From Halovulum dunhuangense (lineage in GTDB: Bacteria > Pseudomonadota > Alphaproteobacteria > Rhodobacterales > Rhodobacteraceae), in contig NZ_JABFBC010000002.1 of NCBI RefSeq assembly GCF_013093415.1, positions 372,001-436,000 on the forward strand: 64,000 nucleotides of DNA, read 5' to 3'. Shown piece after piece: positions 32,146 to 39,396 of the stretch (position 1 is the stretch's first letter; each line of letters starts with the position of its first letter). The notes under the pieces were generated by a model, which saw only the letters and a program-made list of their open reading frames with translations, did not search any database and was not told the origin of the DNA. Position numbers and translations under genes: made by a program.

Positions 32146-32618
32146 ACGGCGGTGCCGATTTTGCTGTAGCGCCCCTCGTGAAACAGCAGGGGGCGCCGGT
32201 CGGATCGGATCAGGCGCAGCACCTCTCCCACGACGATCAGGTGATCGCCGGCATCGTGTCCGGCCGCATGGGCGCATTCGAACCGCGCGGCGCATCCGTC
32301 CAGCAGCGGCGCATCGCCAAGCCCCGCGGCCAGGGCAAGTCCCGCGAAATCCCGGCCCGCCCTGGCGAAACGCTGGGCCAGCGCAAGCTGGTCCTCGGCC
32401 AGGACATGGATCGCGAAATGGGTCGCCGCCTCGAAGGCCGGAAAGCGCGATGAACGACGCGCGGGCGACCACAGCACCAGCGGCGGATCGAGCGAAACCG
32501 ACGCGAAGCTGTTCGCAGTGATCCCCAGCGGCCCCTCCGGGGTCATGGTGGTGACCACGGTCACGCCGGTCGCAAAGCAACCGAGGGCATCCCGAAGCGC
32601 GCGCTGATCCAGGCTCAT
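32136..32618 (-). CDS. flavin reductase family protein
   Basis: A 160-residue split-barrel flavoprotein of the FMN-binding flavin reductase type. ALRDALGCFATGVTVVTT and GPLGITANSFASVSLDPPLVLW are the conserved FMN-binding segments, and DHLIVVGEVLRL and PLLFHEGRY follow near the C-terminus. Such proteins give reduced flavin to two-component monooxygenases or act alone; no partner oxygenase is nearby, so its role is open. GGAG lies just before ATG 32618. Convergent with the SleB gene, overlapping by 10 bp. Confidence 0.88.
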   Translation of the reverse strand: MSLDQRALRDALGCFATGVTVVTTMTPEGPLGITANSFASVSLDPPLVLWSPARRSSRFPAFEAATHFAIHVLAEDQLALAQRFARAGRDFAGLALAAGLGDAPLLDGCAARFECAHAAGHDAGDHLIVVGEVLRLIRSDRRPLLFHEGRYSKIGTAVQR

Positions 32619-32761
32619 CCTCTCCCCCCGTCCTGCCCCGAACGGGCGCGCCGGACGAAACAGGCCGGGGCCGGGTCTGTCAATCGCGAATCGCCCGACC
32701 CTTGCCCCGACGGCCCGGCCGTGGAAAGCAGGACCGACGGAACCCGCGCAGGAGGTGCCCC

Positions 32762-32971
32762 ATGTCCGACCCCCGTCTGACCGCCATCGAGGAGGCGCTC
32801 GCCCACCAGGCCGCCACCATCGAGGACCTGTCCGAACTGGTCCGTCGCCAGGGCGACGAGATCGACCGCCTGACCCGGCGCGTCACCCTGCTGATGATGC
32901 GCGCCGCCGAAGCCGAACACGATGCCGGCGGGACCGTTCCGCTGGCCGACCAGAAGCCGCCGCACTGGTAG
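32762..32971 (+). CDS. slyX: SlyX family protein
   Basis: A small 69-residue coiled-coil protein: MSDPRLTAIEEALAHQAATI, then SELVRRQGDEIDRLTRRVTLL and a C-terminal PPHW, which is the SlyX signature ending. Function is unknown. ATG 32762 has a perfect AGGAGG 6 nt upstream; the frame extends further upstream without similarity. It is 45 bp upstream of the NUDIX gene, so a two-gene operon is likely. Confidence 0.88.
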   Translation: MSDPRLTAIEEALAHQAATIEDLSELVRRQGDEIDRLTRRVTLLMMRAAEAEHDAGGTVPLADQKPPHW

Positions 32972-33016
32972 GCGCACCCGCTTGCACCGCCCGCCCGGCT
33001 GGCGCATGAGAGGCGC

Positions 33017-33451
33017 ATGAGACGTTTCGGCACCCCGCCCCGCCCCGGCATCCGCTACATCGAACGCCCCGGCGCCTATGCGGTGATCCGGCAGGGCGAC
33101 CGGCTTCTGGTGACGGAACAGTCGGCCCCACGGCCCGAGATACAGCTTCCCGGCGGCGGCATCGACCCGGGCGAAACCCCGCTCGAGGCGCTGCACCGCG
33201 AAAGCCTGGAGGAAACCGGCTGGCGGCTGCGGGTGGTGCGCCGGATGGGCGTCTACCAGCGCTTCACCTACATGCCGGAATACGATCTCTGGGCGCGCAA
33301 GATCTGCCACGTCTTCCTGTGCCGCCCCGGCCTCGAACTCGGCCCGCCCAGCGAACCGGGGCACCGGGCGCTGTGGATGGAAGGGGCGCGCGCGGTCAGC
33401 CTGCTGGCCAGCGAAGGCGACGCGTATTTCGCCGCCCACGCGCTGCGCTAG
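33017..33451 (+). CDS. NUDIX hydrolase
   Basis: A 144-residue NUDIX pyrophosphohydrolase. The Nudix box [20 protein letters not shown] continues with TGW (G-x5-E-x7-R-E-x2-E-E-x-G) at about residues 48-70 and provides the metal-binding glutamates. The preceding PEIQLPGGG is the usual entry strand. The substrate (a nucleoside diphosphate derivative) cannot be told from sequence. The last 4 bases overlap the convergent yaiI-like gene. Confidence 0.88.
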   Translation: MRRFGTPPRPGIRYIERPGAYAVIRQGDRLLVTEQSAPRPEIQLPGGGIDPGETPLEALHRESLEETGWRLRVVRRMGVYQRFTYMPEYDLWARKICHVFLCRPGLELGPPSEPGHRALWMEGARAVSLLASEGDAYFAAHALR

Positions 33452-33894
33452 GCTGTTGCCCGCCGCAGCGCCCGGTCGAGACTTTCAAGGAACCGCGCTC
33501 GGTCCGCCTTGGAAAAGGGGCGCCCGCGCCCCTGGAGAAAGGGGTCGGACGCCCGCAGATCCGACATCAGGTCGCGGGTCGCCAGCCTGGGCCCGATGTT
33601 GCGGCCGTCAAGCACCTCGCCGTCATGGGTGACGACCTGCGCACCCCGCTCTATGCAGCGCGCGGCCAGCGGCAGGTCGGCAGTCACGCAGACATCGCCC
33701 GGCCCCGATTGTGCTGCGATCCACTTGTCCGCCTCGTCCGGCCCGTCGGGGACCACGACCACGCGGACCAACGGATCGGGCACGGGGCGGATGCCGCCAT
33801 TGCAGACCAGCACAAGCGGAACGCGGTGGCGCGCCGCGACACGCTGCGCCTCGGCCTTCACCGGGCAGGCATCGGCATCGACATAGACGGTCAC
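33448..33894 (-). CDS. YaiI/YqxD family (DUF188) protein
   Basis: A 148-residue member of the UPF0178 (YaiI/YqxD) family, a PIN-like fold of unproven function. [43 protein letters not shown] and [17 protein letters not shown] are all family-conserved, with acidic residues that could bind metal. The start is GTG (33894) overlapping the fghA stop as GTGA, so it is the translationally coupled last gene of the five-gene operon. Convergent with the NUDIX gene with a 4-bp overlap. Confidence 0.88.
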   Translation of the reverse strand: MTVYVDADACPVKAEAQRVAARHRVPLVLVCNGGIRPVPDPLVRVVVVPDGPDEADKWIAAQSGPGDVCVTADLPLAARCIERGAQVVTHDGEVLDGRNIGPRLATRDLMSDLRASDPFLQGRGRPFSKADRARFLESLDRALRRATA

Positions 33895-34721
33895 GCGAAC
33901 AGCGCCTCGGCGTGAAAGGCCATGTGATCGGCCATGAAGCTCGCCACGAAGAAATAGCTGTGGTCATAGCCGTCCTGCATCCGCAGTACCGCCGGCTGGC
34001 GCCGCTCGGCGATGGACGCGGCCAGCGCCTCGGGCTTCAGAAGGTCGATGAAATCGTCGGCCGTGCCCTGATCGACCAGCAGCGGCATCGGCAGGCCCCG
34101 CTCGCGGATCAGCAGGCTTGCATCATGCGCGGCCCAGCGCGCCTCGTCCGCGCCAAGATAGGCCGAAAGCTGCTTGCGCCCCCAGTCCGATCCGGTGGGA
34201 TTGGCGATCGGCGCAAAGGCCGAGACGGAACGGAACCGCTCGGGGAAATGCGCGGCGATGGTCAGCGCACCGTGCCCGCCCATGGAATGCCCGGTGATCG
34301 CCTGGCATCCCTCTTCCAGGTCGAAGTTGCGGAACAGGATCCGCGGCAACTCGTCGGTGATATAGCTCCACATCCGGAAATGCGGCGCCCAGGGGGCTTC
34401 CGTCGCATCGACATAGAACCCCGCGCCCTGGCCAAGGTCATAGGCCGCGTCATCCGCCACCCCCTCGCCACGGGGGGAAGTGTCGGGGAAGACCACCGCG
34501 ACCCCGTGCTGCGCCGCCCAGGCCTGCGCACCCGCCTTGGTCATGGCGTTCTCATGGGTGCAGGTCAGCCCCGACAGGTACCACAGCACAGGCACGGGAT
34601 GCGTGCGCGCCTGGGGCGGCTGGTAGAGCGCGAAGGTCATGTCGCAACCGCAGGCGTCCGAGGCGTGGGAATAGACGCCCTGCACACCCTCGAAGCAACG
34701 GGTCTCGCTCACGGTCTTCAT
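33891..34721 (-). CDS. fghA: S-formylglutathione hydrolase
   Basis: Esterase-D family serine hydrolase that splits S-formylglutathione into formate and glutathione, the second step of glutathione-dependent formaldehyde oxidation. [19 protein letters not shown] begins the 276 residues; [26 protein letters not shown] (nucleophile Ser), a catalytic Asp in DQGTADDF and His in GYDHSYFF form the triad. AAGGAG precedes ATG 34721 and overlaps the end of the AEC permease gene. The partner dehydrogenase adhC is 2.4 kb away on the same strand, not in the same tight operon. Confidence 0.96.
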   Translation of the reverse strand: MKTVSETRCFEGVQGVYSHASDACGCDMTFALYQPPQARTHPVPVLWYLSGLTCTHENAMTKAGAQAWAAQHGVAVVFPDTSPRGEGVADDAAYDLGQGAGFYVDATEAPWAPHFRMWSYITDELPRILFRNFDLEEGCQAITGHSMGGHGALTIAAHFPERFRSVSAFAPIANPTGSDWGRKQLSAYLGADEARWAAHDASLLIRERGLPMPLLVDQGTADDFIDLLKPEALAASIAERRQPAVLRMQDGYDHSYFFVASFMADHMAFHAEALFA

Positions 34722-34732
34722 CGGCCACTCCT

Positions 34733-35656
34733 TCAGTTCACGAAATCGATCACCGCAGTCAGGGTCGCCACGCCGATCAGCGTCGAGACGAGGATCGTCG
34801 AGGAGGCCCGCATCGGCGCGACCCGGTAATGTTGCGCCACGATATACACGTTTCCCGCCGTAGGCATCGCCGAGGCGGCGATCATCACGCCGACCACCTG
34901 CCAGGGCAGGCCGAAGCCGTACCATGCCACCAGCCCCACGGCCAGCGGATGGGCCACCAGCTTCACGAAGCTCAGCCACAGCGCGACGGACACCCGTTCG
35001 GCCGACTTGTCGGCCAGCGACGCCCCGATCGCGAACAGCGCGCAGGGCGTGGCGGCGGCCCCCAGCATCACCAGGAACTCCCGCCCCGGCCCCGGCATCG
35101 GCAGGTTCCAGGCCGACCACGCAAGACCGGCACTGATCGAGACGATCATCGGGTTCTTCAGAAGCCCCATGACCAGCGCGCCCACCAGCGCGAGGTTCGC
35201 CCCCCCCTGCCGCGAGCCCACGATCAGCATGACCACCAGCGAGCCGAAGAAGATCATGTCGATCGACAGCATGACCAGCATCGGCCCCGCCGCCCGGTCG
35301 CCCAGCAACAGCGCCAGCATCGGCAGGCCCAGGAAGCCTACATTGCCGATCACGCCGCACTGCGCCTCGATAGCCGCCTCGGCCAGACCGGTGCCGCGCC
35401 TGAGCGCGGCAAAGGCGACGACCAGGTACAGCACCAGGGTCGGGATGAAATAGGCAGCCGCGAGATCGATGTTGAACACCTCGGCCACGTCCAGCCGCGA
35501 GGCGAAGTTGAACAGCATCGCCGACAGCGCGAAGTAGAAGACGAACTTCGTCAGGCTGACCACCGCCTCGCCCCGGAACAGGCCAACCCGCGCCGCGCCG
35601 TATCCGCAGGCGATCAGCAGGAAGAACGGGGTCGTTTGCAGGAAGACGTCGGTCAT
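34733..35656 (-). CDS. AEC family transporter (auxin efflux carrier-like)
   Basis: A 307-residue integral membrane protein with about ten hydrophobic segments and the AEC/PIN-like pattern of two five-helix repeats: MTDVFLQTTPFFLLIACGYG at the start, GVIGNVGFLGLPMLALLLGD in the first half and SAMPTAGNVYIVAQHY in the second. Bacterial members export or import small carboxylates, but the substrate is unknown. It begins 7 bp after the GNAT gene and ends 11 bp before fghA, so it is part of that operon. A tie to formate or other C1 carboxylates is only a guess from position. Confidence 0.85.
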   Translation of the reverse strand: MTDVFLQTTPFFLLIACGYGAARVGLFRGEAVVSLTKFVFYFALSAMLFNFASRLDVAEVFNIDLAAAYFIPTLVLYLVVAFAALRRGTGLAEAAIEAQCGVIGNVGFLGLPMLALLLGDRAAGPMLVMLSIDMIFFGSLVVMLIVGSRQGGANLALVGALVMGLLKNPMIVSISAGLAWSAWNLPMPGPGREFLVMLGAAATPCALFAIGASLADKSAERVSVALWLSFVKLVAHPLAVGLVAWYGFGLPWQVVGVMIAASAMPTAGNVYIVAQHYRVAPMRASSTILVSTLIGVATLTAVIDFVN

Positions 35657-35663
35657 CGCGCGC

Positions 35664-36149
35664 TCAGAGCGTCTTGTACATGACCAGCGCGTCCACGAAC
35701 TCCCCGCCCGGGCGGCGATAGGCGCCGGGCAGCCGGCCCACCGTCTCGAAGCCATACGCCGACCACGTCGCCACGGCGCGGGTGTTGGTCGCGATCACGA
35801 AGTTGAACTGCATGGCGCGGTAGCCGCGCGACCGCGCCTCTTCCAGCGATGCCTCGAGCAGACGCCGCGCGATGCCCCGTCCCTGCGCGTCCTGCGCCGT
35901 CAGGTACCCGCAATTGCAGACATGCGCCCCGCCGCCCTGCTGGTTCGGCCCGATATAGTAGGAACCGACGACGCGGCCATCCTCCTCGGCGATGAACACG
36001 TCATGCCCGCGCTGCCAGTAGTCGAGCCCGCCGGCGCGGTCCACGTCGGTCGCACGGCAAAAGGACTCGCCCTTGCGGAACACCGGCTCCAGCATCTGCC
36101 AGAGAATGTCGTCGTCGCCTGGCGACGCAGGCCGAATGCGCAGGCTCAT
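35664..36149 (-). CDS. GNAT family N-acetyltransferase
   Basis: A 161-residue acetyltransferase. MSLRIRPASPGDDDILWQML opens the fold, VVGSYYIGPNQQGGGAHVCN is the central strand region, and QDAQGRGIARRLLEASLEEA contains the acetyl-CoA-binding Q-x-x-G-x-G/A. NFVIATNTRAVATWSAYGFE is the usual C-terminal block. The acceptor substrate is unknown. The ATG at 36149 overlaps the NYN gene stop as ATGA. Confidence 0.9.
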   Translation of the reverse strand: MSLRIRPASPGDDDILWQMLEPVFRKGESFCRATDVDRAGGLDYWQRGHDVFIAEEDGRVVGSYYIGPNQQGGGAHVCNCGYLTAQDAQGRGIARRLLEASLEEARSRGYRAMQFNFVIATNTRAVATWSAYGFETVGRLPGAYRRPGGEFVDALVMYKTL

Positions 36150-36874
36150 CGCGTCGCTTTCCCCTTCTTCGGCAGAAGCCGGATGTAATGCGCATTGCCC
36201 TCGGACCGTATCTCGAAGCGCGCGGTGGCACCGATCAGGTCAGAAAGCTTGCGGTGCCCGTAGCTGCGCGGATCGAAATCAGGGTAGCGCTGCGAAAGCT
36301 GCATGCCGACCCGCCCCAGTTCCGCCCAGCCCTCGCTGTCCTCGACGTCGGAAAGCGCGTTGCGCACCAGTTGCTCGCCACGCGCGAGCGGTTCCTTGCG
36401 GGCCTGCGCCTCGGCCGCCGGGGCCTCTTCGGTCACGCCAAGGTTCTCGATGTAGATGAAGCGCTTGCAGGCCATCCGGAAGGCCTCGGGCGTCTTCTTC
36501 TGCCCGATACCGTAGACGTCCTTTCCCTGCTCGCGGATGCGCTGGGCCAGCCGGGTGAAATCGCTGTCGGAACTGACCAGCACGAAGCCGTCGAAGCGGC
36601 CCGAATGCAGCAGGTCCATCGCGTCGATCACCAGCGCGATGTCGGACGCGTTCTTGCCGACGGTGTTGGCAGGCTGGTGGTGCGGAACGATGCCCAGTCC
36701 CGCCTGGGCGCCGGACCACCCCTTCATCGCAGGAGACGAAAAATCACCGTAGATACGGCGCACGCTCGCCTCGCCCAGCGTCGCGATCTCCTCGAAGATG
36801 GCGCCGGCATGCTTGTGAGAGGTGTTGTCCGCATCGATCAGTACCGCAAGCAGCGGTGTTGCCGCATCAGCCAT
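36146..36874 (-). CDS. NYN domain ribonuclease-like protein with C-terminal LOTUS-type domain
   Basis: A 242-residue protein of the LabA/NYN family (PIN-like nuclease fold). LLAVLIDADNTSHKHAG carries the first acidic residues, and FVLVSSDSDFTRLAQRIREQ the second acidic cluster; together they would bind catalytic metal. After a short linker the region GWAELGRVGMQLSQRYPDF to LSDLIGATARFEI resembles the OST-HTH/LOTUS RNA-binding module, which commonly follows NYN domains. RNA processing or decay is the likely role by family. ATG 36874 has GGAG at 9 nt. First gene of the operon with GNAT, AEC, fghA and yaiI-like. Confidence 0.87.
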   Translation of the reverse strand: MADAATPLLAVLIDADNTSHKHAGAIFEEIATLGEASVRRIYGDFSSPAMKGWSGAQAGLGIVPHHQPANTVGKNASDIALVIDAMDLLHSGRFDGFVLVSSDSDFTRLAQRIREQGKDVYGIGQKKTPEAFRMACKRFIYIENLGVTEEAPAAEAQARKEPLARGEQLVRNALSDVEDSEGWAELGRVGMQLSQRYPDFDPRSYGHRKLSDLIGATARFEIRSEGNAHYIRLLPKKGKATR

Positions 36875-36917
36875 TGCAAGCCACTCCGGAAGTTGCGCCG
36901 GTGGCAAGCGGTGCACT

Positions 36918-36952
36918 GCCTCCGGCGGGGATATTTGAAGAAAGTGGAAGGC
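36918..36952 (+). repeat. interspersed 35-bp repeat, copy 1
   Basis: Starts GCCTCCGGCGGGGATATTT, four variable bases GAAG, then AAAGTGGAAGGC. Identical base for base to copy 3 at 42899-42933 (opposite strand). It lies upstream of the NYN gene in a non-coding gap. Confidence 0.85.
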
Positions 36953-37021
36953 GGTAACGCGCCGTTAAGTAAACGCGGGCCTTGCTGGCGGCACTGTACA
37001 GGCGGGGACGCCGATGACCGT

Positions 37022-37109
37022 GAAAGTGGAAGGCGCCCCGGGCCGAAGCGCCCCGGGGCGTCGGCCCCCTGCGGGCTTCCACTTTCCTGAAAACATCCCC
37101 GCCGGAGGC
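37022..37109. repeat. half copy plus diverged copy 2 of the 35-bp repeat, head to head
   Basis: AAAGTGGAAGGC at 37023-37034 is the right half of the repeat on the plus strand. A nearly full copy on the minus strand occupies 37075-37109 (GCCTCCGGCGGGGATGTTT in its left arm). The two right ends face each other, so GAAAGTGGAAG (37022-37032) pairs with CTTCCACTTTC (37076-37086); inside this lies a second stem CGCCCCGG / CCGGGGCG (37034-37041 / 37053-37060). The whole could fold as a long hairpin downstream of adhC. Confidence 0.75.
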
Positions 37110-37135
37110 CACCGCCGCATCCCGTGCCGCGCAGG

Positions 37136-38248
37136 TCAATAGAGCACCACCGACCGGATGCTTTCGCCCGCATGCATCAGGTCGAAGCCCTTGTTGATGT
37201 CCTCGAGCGGCATGGTGTGGGTGATCATCGGATCGATCTCGATCTTGCCCTCCATGTACCAGTCGACGATCTTCGGCACGTCCGTGCGCCCGCGCGCGCC
37301 GCCGAAGGCGGTGCCGCGCCACGACCGCCCCGTGACCAGCTGGAAGGGCCGGGTGGAAATCTCGGCCCCGGCGGGTGCCACGCCGATGATGATGCTCTCG
37401 CCCCAGCCCTTGTGGGCGCATTCGAGCGCGGTGCGCATCACCTTGACGTTGCCCGTGGCATCGAAGGTGTAGTCCGCGCCGCCCCTGGTCAGGTTCACCA
37501 GGTACGGCACGAGGTCGCCCTCGACTTCCGCCGGGTTCACGAAATGGGTCATGCCGAAGCGTTCGGCCATCGCCTTCTTGGCGGGGTTCAGATCCACGCC
37601 GACGATCTGGTCCGCGCCCGCAAGCCGCAGACCCTGGATCACGTTGAGCCCGATGCCGCCAAGGCCGAAGACGATGGCCCGGCAGCCGATCTCGGCCTTG
37701 GCGGTGTTGATCACCGCGCCGATGCCGGTGGTCACGCCGCAGCCGATGTAGCAGACCTTGTCGAAGGGCGCGTCCTCGCGGATCCTGGCCAGCGCGATCT
37801 CGGGCACCACGGTGAAGTTCGAGAAGGTGGACGTGCCCATGTAGTGAAAGATCGGGTCGCCATCGAGCGTGCGGAACCGCGAGCTGCCATCGGGCATCAG
37901 GCCCTGCCCTTGCGTCGAGCGGATCGACTGGCAGAGGTTGGTCTTGGGGTTGAGGCAGTATTCGCATTCCCGGCATTCGGGGGTGTAGAGCGGGATCACG
38001 TGATCGCCGGGCTTGAGCGATTTCACGCCCTCGCCCACCTCGACCACGACGCCGGCCCCCTCGTGACCGAGGATCGCCGGGAAGATGCCTTCGGGGTCCG
38101 CGCCCGACAGCGTGAACTCGTCGGTGTGGCAGATGCCCGTGGCCTTGATCTCGACCAGCACCTCGCCGGCGCGGGGTCCATCGAGTTCGACTTCGGCGAT
38201 TTCGAGGGGGGCTCCGGCCCGGGTTGCAATGGCGGCACGTGTCTTCAT
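37136..38248 (-). CDS. adhC: S-(hydroxymethyl)glutathione dehydrogenase (class III alcohol dehydrogenase)
   Basis: Zinc enzyme that oxidises S-hydroxymethylglutathione, formed from formaldehyde and glutathione, to S-formylglutathione with NAD+. The 370 residues show catalytic zinc ligands in GICHTDEFTLSG and LGHEGAGVVVEVGEG, four structural-zinc cysteines in PECRECEYCLNPKTNLC, the Rossmann GLGGIGLNVIQG and the typical C-terminus RSVVLY. The start at 38248 gives the conserved MKTRAAIA and has GGGAG upstream. FghA, the next enzyme, is encoded 2.4 kb away on the same strand. It is divergent from the EF-hand gene. Confidence 0.96.
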   Translation of the reverse strand: MKTRAAIATRAGAPLEIAEVELDGPRAGEVLVEIKATGICHTDEFTLSGADPEGIFPAILGHEGAGVVVEVGEGVKSLKPGDHVIPLYTPECRECEYCLNPKTNLCQSIRSTQGQGLMPDGSSRFRTLDGDPIFHYMGTSTFSNFTVVPEIALARIREDAPFDKVCYIGCGVTTGIGAVINTAKAEIGCRAIVFGLGGIGLNVIQGLRLAGADQIVGVDLNPAKKAMAERFGMTHFVNPAEVEGDLVPYLVNLTRGGADYTFDATGNVKVMRTALECAHKGWGESIIIGVAPAGAEISTRPFQLVTGRSWRGTAFGGARGRTDVPKIVDWYMEGKIEIDPMITHTMPLEDINKGFDLMHAGESIRSVVLY

Positions 38249-38390
38249 GGCAGGGCTCTCCCGTGGCTTGCGATGGAGCCGCACACTGCCCCGCAGGCGG
38301 AAAATTGGCAAGCCGCGCGACGGAACCTCGCAGCGCCTGCGTTTCACTTCCGTCAACCGGGCCGCGGCGGCCCATCAGAGGATGAAACAC

Positions 38391-38894
38391 ATGCGAAAAC
38401 ATCGGATCGGCGCCCTTCTCGGCGCAACCGCCCTGACGCTGGCGATGGTCGGGATCGCGGTCGCGCAGGACCGCGACGGATGGCGCGGGGGGCATGGCGG
38501 CGGTCACGCCATGGGCCACCATGACGGACCACGCGGCGCGGGCCGCGCCGGACAGCGGCTGATCGAGGCCCATGACGGGAACGGCGACGGAAGCGTCAGC
38601 CAGGAAGAGATCGACACCGCGCGAGCGGATCGCCTTGCCCGGTTCGATACCGACGGGAATGGGGTGCTCGACCTCGCCGAATACGAGGCGCTATGGCTCG
38701 ATGCGATGCGCGAGCGGATGGTGGACCGGTTCCAGGCCCATGACGACGATGGCGACGGAAGCGTCACGGTCGCGGAATTCGGCGCGGATACCTCGGGCCT
38801 GGTGGCCCGCTTCGACCGCAACGGCGACGGCGTGCTGAATGCCGAGGATCGCGCCCCGCGGGGCGAACGGTTGGGCCCGCGCGGCGGCAACTGA
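38391..38894 (+). CDS. exported EF-hand calcium-binding protein
   Basis: A 167-residue protein with a signal peptide ending near IAVAQ (about residue 26), a His/Gly-rich segment, and four EF-hand loops: DGNGDGSVSQEE, DTDGNGVLDLAE, DDDGDGSVTVAE and DRNGDGVLNAED. These have the D-x-[DN]-x-[DN]-G spacing needed for calcium. Bacterial proteins of this kind are calcium buffers or sensors in the periplasm; the partner is unknown. I took ATG 38391, preceded by AGAGGA at 8 nt, rather than the ATG at 38382, which sits on that ribosome-binding site. Confidence 0.88.
   Translation: MRKHRIGALLGATALTLAMVGIAVAQDRDGWRGGHGGGHAMGHHDGPRGAGRAGQRLIEAHDGNGDGSVSQEEIDTARADRLARFDTDGNGVLDLAEYEALWLDAMRERMVDRFQAHDDDGDGSVTVAEFGADTSGLVARFDRNGDGVLNAEDRAPRGERLGPRGGN
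38566..38766 (+). repeat. internal duplication within the EF-hand gene
   Basis: The 33-bp stretches 38566-38598 and 38734-38766 match at 29 of 33 positions, starting AGGCCCATGACG and ending GGCGACGGAAGCGTCA. They are 168 bp (56 codons) apart, one EF-hand pair. This indicates a recent duplication of, or gene conversion between, EF-hands 1 and 3. Confidence 0.8.
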
Positions 38895-38950
38895 TCGCCG
38901 CAGGTCGCACGAACGTGATGGGCCGGGCCGCCGCCGGTGCGGGGCCCGGC

Positions 38951-39370
38951 TCACTCCTCCTCGACGGTGCCACGCAGGCGCTTGACGGCCCCGCGCCGGG
39001 TCTTGGCCTCCAGCCGGCGGCGCTTCGAGCCGAGCGTGGGCCGCGTCGGCACCCGCTTTTTCGGCGCGACCAGCGCCTTGGCGATCAGCGCCGCCAGCCT
39101 TTCGCGCGCCTCCTCGCGGTTGCGGGCCTGGCTGCGATGGGTGTCCACCTGGATCAGGATGGCGCCCTCCTTCGTCCAGCGGCTTCCCGCAAGGCGCTTC
39201 AGCCGTGCCTTGACCGCGGGCGCCAGGTGCGGGGAACGCGCCGCCTCGAAGCGCAACTCCACCGCGGTCGCGACCTTGTTGACGTTCTGCCCACCGGGGC
39301 CCGAGGCCCGCACGAAGCTTTCCGTCAGTTCCCAGTCCGCGATCGTGACGCTTTCGGAGACGCGCAGCAT
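38951..39370 (-). CDS. arfB: alternative ribosome-rescue factor ArfB (YaeJ)
   Basis: Peptidyl-tRNA hydrolase that frees ribosomes stalled on mRNAs lacking a stop codon. The 139 residues carry the GGQ loop in RASGPGGQNVNKVATAVELR (GGQ at 26-28), as in class I release factors, and a basic C-terminal tail (KKRVPTRPTLGSKRRRLEAK) that enters the empty mRNA channel. No codon-recognition domain is present, which separates it from RF1/RF2. It follows dnaE with a 26-bp gap and may be co-transcribed with it. Confidence 0.94.
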   Translation of the reverse strand: MLRVSESVTIADWELTESFVRASGPGGQNVNKVATAVELRFEAARSPHLAPAVKARLKRLAGSRWTKEGAILIQVDTHRSQARNREEARERLAALIAKALVAPKKRVPTRPTLGSKRRRLEAKTRRGAVKRLRGTVEEE

Positions 39371-39396
39371 TTCAGGCCCCGCGCCCGGGCCGGGGA

